Assembly (NCBI RefSeq): GCF_000280495.2
Contig: NZ_CP018016.1
Span: 5,208,001-5,272,000, forward strand
DNA length: 64,000 nucleotides
Direction of reading: 5' to 3'
Source: Kosakonia radicincitans DSM 16656
GTDB taxonomy: Bacteria; Pseudomonadota; Gammaproteobacteria; Enterobacterales; Enterobacteriaceae
The notes beneath the pieces are model-generated. The model searched no databases, had not been told where the DNA came from, and worked only from the letters and a program-made list of their open reading frames with translations. Position 1 is the first letter of the stretch, and the number at the start of each line of letters is the position of its first letter. The translations under genes and the position numbers were made by a program. This document shows positions 33,722 through 41,793 of this stretch, in pieces.

Positions 33722-36388
33722 ATGAAAGGCTCTGAATGGAATAAATGGGACCTGCACATTCACAGTCCGATGACTTGGCTTGCTAATGTATACGCCGATA
33801 ACTGTGATATAGAGACCTACGTCAGAAAGCTGGGAGAGCAACAACTGTCCCTGATAGGCCTGACCAACTATTTTTATTTCCAGGAAAATGAACTGGAGAT
33901 TATCCGGAGTGAAATTGGCCGGCAGGGTCTTAATATTACAGTGCTTGGCAACGTCGAGTTTCGTCTCGATCAACAGAATAAAGACGAAGCGTTTATCAAT
34001 GTGCACGTTTTGTTCTCCGACAAGCTCAGTACCTCAAAAATAAACGAGATACTTTCCAGACTTCCTCTGAAGCTGACCGATGATAGTGGGAAAAAAGTAT
34101 ACGCTTGTGAAAGCAGCGTACGTGATAGCGGGCATAACGTGGATACCATCGTGGTTAACCTCAGTGATCTGCTCGAACATCTTTCGTCAGTGCTGAGACC
34201 TTTTATCGATTATATCGTAGCCGTCTGCCCGAATGGTTACGGCGGCTACCGTCCGGGTGCAACCGGGCGTTCAGCAGCGATTGCTACTGAAATTGATCGT
34301 CAGGGACATATTATTTTTGGGGCCCCCAACGATAGAGATTACTTCTTAACGACAACGCGCTATCCGGGAGCCTCGCTTAAACCAGTTTTTCACTGCTCGG
34401 ACGCTCATCGGGCAGAACACATTGGCCGCGCTTACACATGGGTTAAGGCGAAGCCAACATTTGAGGGTCTCCGTCAGGCATTGCTGGAACCAGAAGCTCG
34501 CCTGCAGTTGGGCGCGGACTGGCTGGCGCAAAGGCCCCCAAAAGTACATTTCAGCCATATTGCTGTTGAAGGCACAATTTTCGACGGGCAAGCAATCCGG
34601 TTTAAAAAACAGGGTATTCCTCTGAATCAAGACATGGTGGCCATAATCGGCGGGAGGGGTACAGGTAAGAGCCTTCTTCTTGACGCGCTGCGCTCCCGCT
34701 TTGCCGGCGCCACAGCGTACGGCATTGAAGAACGTGAGGTCAACGTTGAACATCTGTCAATAGAGCTGGATAAGACAAACAGTGAAAAGACGCTTTTTGA
34801 TACTCGCACTGACAGCTATGACTATCTGCACGTTTCGCAGGGGGAAATCAAAACCCTATGCCAGCAACCCGGCCTTATCAGCGATGAGATCAAAAAAATG
34901 CTTCGGCTGGCCGACTGCGAGGTTGCAGACGAACAGCGTAGAGGGCTGGGTGAAAACCTGAACGCCTTCCAAACCTTCCGCGAATACTATGTGGCCCAGG
35001 ATGAGCGCCAGCACTATATCAATACGCCCGGGTATCAGGACGAAGTTATCAAGGTCGCCCAGGAAAAGATAAACACACTCACCAGTGAAAAGAACAAAGC
35101 ACTGATTGAACGATTTCGGGCAAACAGTCTACGAGCCACCGCACTAACGCGAGGCATCAATGCAGGAAATGCTTTTCTGCGGGAGGCTACAGCCGCAGAA
35201 ACATCACTGAATAGCCGCCTGACCGAGATGAATACAGTTTCCGCCGGCGTGGTTCCCGTGCCACCGCTGGATCTGTCAGAGCTGATGGCTAGAGTCAAAA
35301 CCTATGTGGAAGCGCTGCAGACTCAACTGACGGAGACCGGCGAGGACAATCTGCGAATAATTGCTGAATTCCGGGAGCAGGGTATTGAACAGGACATCGC
35401 TGGCGTGCTCGACAAAATTCAAGGCTATCAGCGGGAAATTCAGCAAGCGCAGCTCAGACTGGGAGAAATTCAGCAGCGTATTACACAGTACAACAATGAC
35501 GTCCGGCAGAGGGGAAACTTGGTGGAGGCTTATGTCCGTCAGCTTCTGGAGCAGAAAACGACTATCGACTCCTGCTTTGCCGCACTAGCGGAAAAACCAC
35601 ATCTTAAGCCTGACCAGCAGGAACTGATAAAAGAGATCCTGACCGATATACGTATTTACGGACAGCCTCACTTTGACACCACTAGGTTCTATAATGGAAT
35701 ACTTGAGCGACTTAACCGCGGACGGTTCCGGACTGCAGGCGAGCAGTCTGGCACAGAAAAGCTAACTCAGGTTCTCGGCGTAAGGAGCATTGATGATTTT
35801 GTGGCACTTGTCCGGGGTGATGCCATCATCGAGCTTCCCGAGGAGCCCGGAAAAAAGATTACGCTTGAGGCCTTTCTTTGGAGGTCCGAGTATTTCAACA
35901 ATCAGGGACCCTACGCCCTGCAGCGCTTCCTCTGCAGCCCCGAACACATCAGCAGCTATCTGACGGTTAGGGCCGAGTTTGAATACAAAGGAAAAACGGT
36001 TGAAAAGCTGTCGGCTGGACAGCGCGGAACGTTCTACGTTTGCCTGAAGTTGGCGACCGATGCGTTTGGCTCTCCTTTTGTTTTCGATCAGCCAGAGGAC
36101 GACCTTGATAATGACTTTATCATGCGCCAGCTTGTTCCGCTTTTCCGCAAAATCAAACTTTACCGGCAAGTCATCATCGTGACACATAATGCCAATCTGG
36201 TGGTGAACTGTGACGCCGAACAGGTAATTGTGGCCAGCAATGAGGATGAAGTTATCAGCTACCGCAGCGGCGCACTTGAGCACGGCGACCATGGGCAGAA
36301 AAACAGCATGCGTAAGGCCATCTGCGACATATTAGAAGGTGGACGTCAGGCCTTTGAAGCTCGCGAACAGAAGTACGGAATGCTGTGA
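33722..36388 (+). CDS. TrlF-like PHP-domain/SMC-type AAA ATPase
   Basis: An 888-residue protein from ATG 33722 (MKGSEWNKWDLHIHSPMTWL) after GAGGGG; an upstream Met at 33686 is possible. The N-terminal about 290 residues form a PHP-type phosphoesterase domain (DLHIHSP, HCSDAHRAEHIGRAY). Then an ABC/SMC-type ATPase: Walker A VAIIGGRGTGKSLLLDALRS (near 315), a long coiled coil (about 440-650), signature KLSAGQRGTFYVCLKLATDA, Walker B SPFVFDQPEDDLDNDFIMRQ, and switch VIIVTHNANLVVNCDAEQVI. This architecture is found in defence islands; nuclease-type function is likely but unproven. Confidence 0.8.
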   Translation: MKGSEWNKWDLHIHSPMTWLANVYADNCDIETYVRKLGEQQLSLIGLTNYFYFQENELEIIRSEIGRQGLNITVLGNVEFRLDQQNKDEAFINVHVLFSDKLSTSKINEILSRLPLKLTDDSGKKVYACESSVRDSGHNVDTIVVNLSDLLEHLSSVLRPFIDYIVAVCPNGYGGYRPGATGRSAAIATEIDRQGHIIFGAPNDRDYFLTTTRYPGASLKPVFHCSDAHRAEHIGRAYTWVKAKPTFEGLRQALLEPEARLQLGADWLAQRPPKVHFSHIAVEGTIFDGQAIRFKKQGIPLNQDMVAIIGGRGTGKSLLLDALRSRFAGATAYGIEEREVNVEHLSIELDKTNSEKTLFDTRTDSYDYLHVSQGEIKTLCQQPGLISDEIKKMLRLADCEVADEQRRGLGENLNAFQTFREYYVAQDERQHYINTPGYQDEVIKVAQEKINTLTSEKNKALIERFRANSLRATALTRGINAGNAFLREATAAETSLNSRLTEMNTVSAGVVPVPPLDLSELMARVKTYVEALQTQLTETGEDNLRIIAEFREQGIEQDIAGVLDKIQGYQREIQQAQLRLGEIQQRITQYNNDVRQRGNLVEAYVRQLLEQKTTIDSCFAALAEKPHLKPDQQELIKEILTDIRIYGQPHFDTTRFYNGILERLNRGRFRTAGEQSGTEKLTQVLGVRSIDDFVALVRGDAIIELPEEPGKKITLEAFLWRSEYFNNQGPYALQRFLCSPEHISSYLTVRAEFEYKGKTVEKLSAGQRGTFYVCLKLATDAFGSPFVFDQPEDDLDNDFIMRQLVPLFRKIKLYRQVIIVTHNANLVVNCDAEQVIVASNEDEVISYRSGALEHGDHGQKNSMRKAICDILEGGRQAFEAREQKYGML

Positions 36389-36582
36389 TAGTTTTTCCCA
36401 CTGCTAATCGGTCAGCGCTGGAAATCTCGGTTGTGAGGGCGGAAAAAATCGCCGTCCCTCACCGCTTCGCCCATGCTAGCTGAAATTCTCACTTACCGCT
36501 TTATTAATGAATTACCTGGTGTAGAATCAATCAGGGTTCGTTTAAATAATGATAACCAATGGCTAAATAGGTGGAGGTAAAT

Positions 36583-36873
36583 ATGAGCAAAGATGGATTC
36601 AGTGCTGATGATATCGCCAGCACATTTGCACGGTTCGCCAATAAACGCCCTAATATTGTTTGTGATGAGTCAAAGTTGCAGAGGAAGAAACCAGAACCGC
36701 TTGAATTCTCCAGTGCAACCAATGCATGTGGTACTGCTGTGCTGGCTGGTATAGCAGATCTTATGATTACTACTCCAGAACGTAAAAAACAGAATGAAGA
36801 GTGGAGTGAAAGCTGGGATGCAGAAAGAGAAGATTGGGAAAATCAAGATAGGCAATGGAATGATAACAGATGA
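36583..36873 (+). CDS. hypothetical protein, 96 residues
   Basis: From ATG 36583 behind GGAGG at six bases. Text: MSKDGFSADDIASTFARFAN, RKKPEPLEFSSATNACGTAV, then an acidic/tryptophan-rich tail (SWDAEREDWENQDRQWNDNR). A short hydrophobic stretch NACGTAVLAGIADLMI lies mid-protein. No family recognised. It follows the TrlF-like gene by about 195 bases. Confidence 0.5.
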   Translation: MSKDGFSADDIASTFARFANKRPNIVCDESKLQRKKPEPLEFSSATNACGTAVLAGIADLMITTPERKKQNEEWSESWDAEREDWENQDRQWNDNR

Positions 36874-36905
36874 ACTGCGCGTTCTAAGCAACATGCAGTT
36901 CATCT
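36868..36905. terminator. hairpin between the 96-residue gene and traG
   Basis: AGATGAACTGC (36868-36878) and GCAGTTCATCT (36895-36905), an 11-bp perfect stem around a 16-base loop, overlapping the stop codon of the 96-residue gene, located between convergent genes. Likely a shared terminator, weak T-run. Confidence 0.55.
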
Positions 36906-36916
36906 TATAAATGCTT

Positions 36917-38461
36917 CTATTTAAGCTTAAGCCCCCCTTTTAAAGCACCTCCGGCTTTATCTGTAACAACCTTCTGGGCATCTCTACCCGCCTCTGCACC
37001 AGCCTTCTGTGGCAAAGAACCACCTTTTTCCAAACCTGTCGATATTGCAGTTCCCAAATTAACGCCAATCCAACTAAGCATGCCAATCCAGAACGCAGGG
37101 AAAACCACATACATCATTCCCAGCACCAGATTCATGATCCAGCCGTCGTTGGTTGAGCTGATAAAATTCGCAAAAGGTACAGAACTGGCCAGTCCCTGCT
37201 GGGCCATATTATCGTAGAGGATGGTGATCAGACGGTCATCGAGCCACCCGGCCAGTTCCCACCAAAAGGTGATGAACTGCAACGCAAATAGCGCAAATGA
37301 TATCGTCACCACCGTTTTCGGTTCATAGGCACTGAACATCATCAGCACCGGGATCACCGTGATAATCATCATCTCCAGTAATGCCTGAATCATCGGCAGT
37401 GCCTGTTTTAGCGCATCAAAGCCCGGCAGCGCTTCCGCCTGCTTGAGGCCAAGCCCGATGGTGGAGGTCAGTCGGGTCACATTACCGACCACGCCGCTCA
37501 CGTTATCAGAACTTCCCACGGCATACGTCGTTCCATCTCCGGAGAGGCCGGTATTACGCGGGCTGACAAGCCATCGCAGGGCCACCTCTTCCCACTGAGC
37601 ACCCGGAAAGGATCGTTGCATCTCCTTTCGGGTGTTGTCACCAAAGCTGGCCAGCACCCGTTTGCGCAGCCCGGATGAACCATCTGACCACCACGTTTTA
37701 CAGGTGGGATAGCCCCCCTGCCCGGTATCCGGATAACCACTGTCGCGCGTGCTGTCATACGGCCACTGACTCCTCGGTGTGGAGGCGGTGTAATAATCGT
37801 AATAGCCGGACGTATTCAGAAAATAGTCGCTGCCAATCCAGCCCACCGAGTTAATGGTGGCATCGCTGAGCTGGCTGTTGCTGTTCTTGAGACGAAAGTA
37901 CGCCCGGGAGTAGCACTGGTTCGCAAAATCCTGCACCTCCTGCAGCAGTACCGGGTCACGCAGCTTCGTGTTCTGCACGTCAAACCGCATCTGGCGCAGC
38001 TCCGTACCGCACGGGATGGACGCAATCATCGCCTGTGTGGTGCCTTTCGACATCATATGCAGCAGATACCACCAGATGGGCACCTCGGCCGTGCGACCGT
38101 CAAAGTCGTTCACCAGTCCGCTGTAACCGGAGTTCTGTGGCGCGGGTACACTGACACCACACTGTTTTGCCCGGGAACTGTCGAATTTAATGGTACTGAT
38201 ATCCACCGGCAGCAGCGGAATGCAGCAGAACAACATCACCACAAACGACACGTAAAGCGCATGCTCGATGCGGGGCAGTGCCAGCAACCCTTTGTTGCCT
38301 TCGTCCGCCCCTTCCTCCCGGACCTTCAGCCACACACCCATCACCTTAAAGACCAGCGGCAGGGCGAACAGCCCCGTGCTGCCGAGGATGGTCCACATGG
38401 CGTTGTTCATCACCCAGCCGAACAGGATGAGAAAATACTCCAGAAAACTGTTCGCAGTCAT
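36917..38461 (-). CDS. traG: TraG-like conjugal transfer membrane protein (TraG N-terminal family)
   Basis: A 514-residue protein from ATG 38461 (MTANSFLEYFLILFGWVMNN); the longer frame to 38515 has no ribosome site. Several membrane spans: residues 15-35, 55-85, and a cluster near 355-480 (MIQALLEMMIITVIPVLMMF, TISFALFALQFITFWWELAG). A large periplasmic loop lies between. The hydrophilic C-terminus ends EAGRDAQKVVTDKAGGALKG. It belongs to the TraG_N class, in GI-type T4SS involved in mating-pair stabilisation. Last gene of the minus-strand transfer operon. Confidence 0.82.
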   Translation of the reverse strand: MTANSFLEYFLILFGWVMNNAMWTILGSTGLFALPLVFKVMGVWLKVREEGADEGNKGLLALPRIEHALYVSFVVMLFCCIPLLPVDISTIKFDSSRAKQCGVSVPAPQNSGYSGLVNDFDGRTAEVPIWWYLLHMMSKGTTQAMIASIPCGTELRQMRFDVQNTKLRDPVLLQEVQDFANQCYSRAYFRLKNSNSQLSDATINSVGWIGSDYFLNTSGYYDYYTASTPRSQWPYDSTRDSGYPDTGQGGYPTCKTWWSDGSSGLRKRVLASFGDNTRKEMQRSFPGAQWEEVALRWLVSPRNTGLSGDGTTYAVGSSDNVSGVVGNVTRLTSTIGLGLKQAEALPGFDALKQALPMIQALLEMMIITVIPVLMMFSAYEPKTVVTISFALFALQFITFWWELAGWLDDRLITILYDNMAQQGLASSVPFANFISSTNDGWIMNLVLGMMYVVFPAFWIGMLSWIGVNLGTAISTGLEKGGSLPQKAGAEAGRDAQKVVTDKAGGALKGGLKLK

Positions 38462-38474
38462 TGTCCCCTCCTCC

Positions 38475-38813
38475 TCACGCCACACCTGCCCAGGCCACGC
38501 ACTCCGTGGCCGCAATAAACAGTACGCCGAGCAGTTCCGTGCGCGGCAGGCGAGCCCGGACCTCCGGCCAGCGCGCCAGCATCTGCGGCCGGACCTTCAT
38601 CCGCCAGGCTACCGCGATGCCGGCATACATGAGCAGCCGCCAGGTAAACAGTGCCCAGCGGCTGTCATACAGCCAGCGACGGGTCAGGTGGCCATCCGGG
38701 TCATACGCCATAAACACAGAGGCCAGTGCGAACATGGCCACGGTTATAAGCAGTAAGGCGGCAATCATCAGGACAATGCGGCCCGTACGACCGCGAAGAA
38801 AAGAGCGCTTCAT
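38475..38813 (-). CDS. conjugation-cluster small membrane protein
   Basis: A 112-residue protein with one strong span, RIVLMIAALLLITVAMFALA (residues 12-31), and a second hydrophobic stretch near 55-70 (WALFTWRLLMYAGIAVAW), ending VAWAGVA. Between PFL_4711 and traG genes, with only 2 bases separating it from the upstream gene and 13 from the next, so co-transcribed. Small hydrophobic proteins occur at this position in GI-type transfer regions. No specific function. Confidence 0.7.
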   Translation of the reverse strand: MKRSFLRGRTGRIVLMIAALLLITVAMFALASVFMAYDPDGHLTRRWLYDSRWALFTWRLLMYAGIAVAWRMKVRPQMLARWPEVRARLPRTELLGVLFIAATECVAWAGVA

Positions 38814-38814
38814 A

Positions 38815-40254
38815 TCACTTTGCTCCTGAGGATTGCGTCTGGTTCATCTGGCTGAAGCCCTGGTCCTGGTTGCCGGCTTTCTGCTGCAGCTGGTTATCCT
38901 GGTTACGGGCACCCTGACGTTCCAGCGTGGTGAGCAGGCTGTTGTTACTGATGGCCTTACGCAGCTCCATCTCGTTACGCAGGGCGCTGATCTCACGGTC
39001 CAGGGCATCGATGCGGCGGTCTCCCTCGGCAATCGCTTCAGGCTGCTCGGCGGCATTTGGTTCAGACTCACCGGTGGTCAGCATGCGGCGCATGGTGAGC
39101 GCGGTCTCGACGGTGTCGGACATCGCCAACTCACCGGCCAGACGCTGTACCAGAGCGGCTTTATCGGGGTCATCGCGCAGCGACTGAATGACGCCGCGTG
39201 TCACCACCAGACTGCCGGTTTTGAGCGCCGCCAGATTATCCGCGGTGGGCTGGATCTGACCGCCGACCAGTTTATCAAGTTGTTCCAGGTTGGTTTTAGT
39301 AGCATCTTCCAGCACCGGCGAGAAACCGGTTCCGGCAACGGTGCTGCCGGGCTGATTGTCCGTACCACCACTGGTACATTCACTGGTCTCACGGCAGGTG
39401 CGGATGGAGCGGTCACCCAGCACTTTCACCACCGCAGCGGCCGCATCATCGGACGACAGCCAGCGCTGACAGACGGTGCCGTTGCAGCTGGCGGAACCCA
39501 CGCTGCTGTTGCTGGTCACCGGCAGGCTGTTCATCATGTTATAACCGGCTTTCGCCAGGTCACGGGTCGGCTGAATGGCCTGCTGGCCTTTGCCTCCGCG
39601 CTTCTGGCCGCCGACCCAGGTAACACCTTCTTCACCGGTGGCCTTCTGCAGTTGCTGGTCGCTGGAGACGGCATCCCCGCCGCTCGAAGCCACGACATCT
39701 TTATACTCTTCGGCTACAGCAGCCTGCTGCCACTTACTGCCCAGCGTGTAATCGGCGAGTTTTTTCGACATATTCTGGCAGTTCAGCAGGGCTTTATCGT
39801 AACTGAGCCCCGCCTGCAGCACGCCGTTGGTCAGCATTTCATACAGCCCCGGATTGGCACGCTGGATAGCCATGGCCGGCATGCTCATGACAGCACCTGT
39901 GGCCCCCTGAATCACATTGCCCATCAGGTCCTTAAACCCACTGGTGATACCATTAAGCTGATTTCCCACGGTCGTTTTCAGGTCGAAGTTGCCGCACATC
40001 AGATCGCTGCTCCAACCGCCGTTCAGCCCGAGTCGCGACATATTGCTGCGGCTCGGCGGCGGAGAAATCACTGAGCCACCACCGATGGAATAAAAAAGGC
40101 CGTCATTGATGGCACCGCTGACCGAGGCACCGTCGGACGAAAGCGCGGTATTCACGGCCAGTGCCGGCAGGGAAAGCGCGGCAAAAAGCGCCAGTGTCGC
40201 CAGTGGGCGGCGCAGCCGCTGCGGATATTGCTGTTTCATCTGCATAATCCTCAT
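38815..40254 (-). CDS. integrating conjugative element protein, PFL_4711 type (TraH-like)
   Basis: A 479-residue protein from ATG 40254, overlapping the upstream stop as ATGA. Signal peptide around PLATLALFAALSLPALAV. Contains FYSIGGGSVISPPPSRSNMS, then GWSSDLMCGNFDLKTTVGNQ and Cys in MCGNF, LNCQNM and TCRETSECTSG; ends in a coiled coil (IDALDREISALRNEMELRKA). This is the TIGR03755 family by pattern, a periplasmic part of the mating apparatus. Position downstream of PFL_4710 is standard. Confidence 0.8.
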   Translation of the reverse strand: MRIMQMKQQYPQRLRRPLATLALFAALSLPALAVNTALSSDGASVSGAINDGLFYSIGGGSVISPPPSRSNMSRLGLNGGWSSDLMCGNFDLKTTVGNQLNGITSGFKDLMGNVIQGATGAVMSMPAMAIQRANPGLYEMLTNGVLQAGLSYDKALLNCQNMSKKLADYTLGSKWQQAAVAEEYKDVVASSGGDAVSSDQQLQKATGEEGVTWVGGQKRGGKGQQAIQPTRDLAKAGYNMMNSLPVTSNSSVGSASCNGTVCQRWLSSDDAAAAVVKVLGDRSIRTCRETSECTSGGTDNQPGSTVAGTGFSPVLEDATKTNLEQLDKLVGGQIQPTADNLAALKTGSLVVTRGVIQSLRDDPDKAALVQRLAGELAMSDTVETALTMRRMLTTGESEPNAAEQPEAIAEGDRRIDALDREISALRNEMELRKAISNNSLLTTLERQGARNQDNQLQQKAGNQDQGFSQMNQTQSSGAK

Positions 40255-41216
40255 GAGAAATCGGTGCTGTAAAGGAAGGTCTGGCCACGTCGTTTGCAGC
40301 AACTGTAGGGCTGCCACAGTGCCCAGGCATAGTTGCCGTCTTCAGCCGTCAGTCCGCCGGTGTCGGGGAACACCGCGCAGCTCTGCGACAACTGCGGAGA
40401 GAGGCGCTGCCACTTGTGATTTTTCGTGCCGGTATTCTCCTGCACCGGCTCAGGTGGCCAGTACCCCGGTGATCGCTGGCCGGTAAGCGGGCTGTAAACA
40501 TGCAGCTGTCCCTGGCGGGTGATGATATCGGCCACGCGCTGCACCACAACGGCCGCCGATTTGTAGCTGTCGGTCTGGGTGACAAAGCCACTGCGGGGGT
40601 AGACATTGCCCCACATATTGCCGCTGGTCGTGCTGCCGATTTCACGCTGCCCCGGGATTAACGCCTCCGGGTAGAGCGATTCCGGCACGCCTGTGCGCCA
40701 GGCCAGCGCATCGAGGCTGCTCGTGAAGTACGGCATAAACGGCGTGGCGGCACTGTCACAGGAATAACCCGGGACCATCCCGCCGATGAGCCTGGTGGCC
40801 GGATGGCCATACGCATCGCCATAGTAAAAGTGCAGGTTCTGCTTGCGCTCACCCGGGGCTTTCATCTCCTGACGGCCACCGCCGGTGGCCACACCTGCAG
40901 CACTACCGAGCAGCGTGCTTTCGGTGCTGTCGGCCAGGCTGCTGACAGCCGATATTTCGGTCCACGGATTGGCACCCGGGCTGAGGTAGGCCGAAACCAC
41001 GGCTTCAGGAATAAAATGCGTGACCTTCACGGAGGTTTTCACCGAGCAGCCGAACGGCGTGCAGAACAGCCAGTAACAGATGCCGCTGATGCGCCAGCTG
41101 ATACAGTCCGGACTGGTGGCACTGGAGAGCAGGCTGGCGGTATTGACGCTGGCCATCGTGCCCGTGCAGACCATTAACGTAGCCAGCGCCAGCCGGCGCG
41201 GGCGGGAGAAAGACAT
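40251..41216 (-). CDS. integrating conjugative element protein, PFL_4710 type (TraU-like)
   Basis: From ATG 41216 (MSFSRPRRLALATLMVCTGT), about 321 residues with a signal peptide ending near MASVNTA. Cys-rich: SPDCISWRISGICYWLFCTP, YSCDSAATP and PYSCCKRRGQTFLY. The TraU-type signature CISWRISGICYWL is diagnostic. Overlaps PFL_4711 start by four bases. Periplasmic; disulfide-dependent. Works with the upstream PFL_4709 and downstream TraG-like gene in pilus assembly/mating. Confidence 0.85.
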   Translation of the reverse strand: MSFSRPRRLALATLMVCTGTMASVNTASLLSSATSPDCISWRISGICYWLFCTPFGCSVKTSVKVTHFIPEAVVSAYLSPGANPWTEISAVSSLADSTESTLLGSAAGVATGGGRQEMKAPGERKQNLHFYYGDAYGHPATRLIGGMVPGYSCDSAATPFMPYFTSSLDALAWRTGVPESLYPEALIPGQREIGSTTSGNMWGNVYPRSGFVTQTDSYKSAAVVVQRVADIITRQGQLHVYSPLTGQRSPGYWPPEPVQENTGTKNHKWQRLSPQLSQSCAVFPDTGGLTAEDGNYAWALWQPYSCCKRRGQTFLYSTDFS

Positions 41217-41218
41217 TT

Positions 41219-41626
41219 TCACTGTGCCTTCTCCTTCCATACGTTCAGCTTCTGTGTGGCAACGCCGACGTCAGAGGTGCCGTAAACCACCCACTTATCG
41301 TCAAACACCACCGCGGGGTATTTCTCAAGACCCAGCGACCAGGCACGCGTGAGGCCGGCATAAGCCCCGGCAAGGTCCTGCTGGCGTCGCTGAAAATCCG
41401 GTGAACCGATAACCGTCCGCGCCTGCTGCTCAGCCTGCGCCGGGTCTGCCGACAGCGGCCCGAACAGCTGCGCCTGCAGCCGGTCAGGGGCATCGAGCAG
41501 AACGACGGTCACTTCAGGACCGGGGTTGCCCGTGACCGGGTGGGTACTGTCGGTATAAATGACGGTGCCGGCACGGACGCCGGCGGTAAGGAAAAGTGCT
41601 GCGAGGCAGCAGACAGGTAATTTCAT
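41219..41626 (-). CDS. integrating conjugative element protein, PFL_4709 type (TrbC/TraW-like)
   Basis: A 135-residue secreted protein from ATG 41626 (MKLPVCCLAALFLTAGVRAG, signal peptide). Mature part has YPAVVFDDKWVVYGTSDVGV, the conserved C-terminal motif of this family (TIGR03757; DUF1525 type). The stop is two bases from the ATG of the next gene. First gene of the 41.6-36.9 kb sub-operon. Function: periplasmic assembly step. Confidence 0.82.
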   Translation of the reverse strand: MKLPVCCLAALFLTAGVRAGTVIYTDSTHPVTGNPGPEVTVVLLDAPDRLQAQLFGPLSADPAQAEQQARTVIGSPDFQRRQQDLAGAYAGLTRAWSLGLEKYPAVVFDDKWVVYGTSDVGVATQKLNVWKEKAQ

Positions 41627-41635
41627 GGAGAACAC

Positions 41636-41793
41636 TCCCTGAGTGAGTAACCCGCTCAGGGTGCGGTCAATGATACAGCTGGTCAGTAATTAACTCTGAG
41701 CCCGGTGCCGATAATTTATTATCCGTATGACTGGTTGACAGAAAGCAAAATCCACACCACCCGGTCGGCTGACAAACCCTGTATTATGCACAG
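41636..41793. other. intergenic with small inverted repeat upstream of PFL_4709 gene
   Basis: Has CCCTGAG (41637-41643) with CTCAGGG (41655-41661) just before the PFL_4709 gene and probably holds a promoter for the minus-strand sub-operon, since the GHKL gene ends at 41794. No gene seen. Confidence 0.4.

Noticed and set aside
38833..40074. 413-codon plus-strand frame opposite the PFL_4711 gene
   Set aside because: Antisense shadow of a well-supported gene; composition has no family features.
41636..41793. oriT candidate upstream of the PFL_4709 gene
   Set aside because: Only a short inverted repeat; no relaxase gene nearby and no nic-like context I can support.
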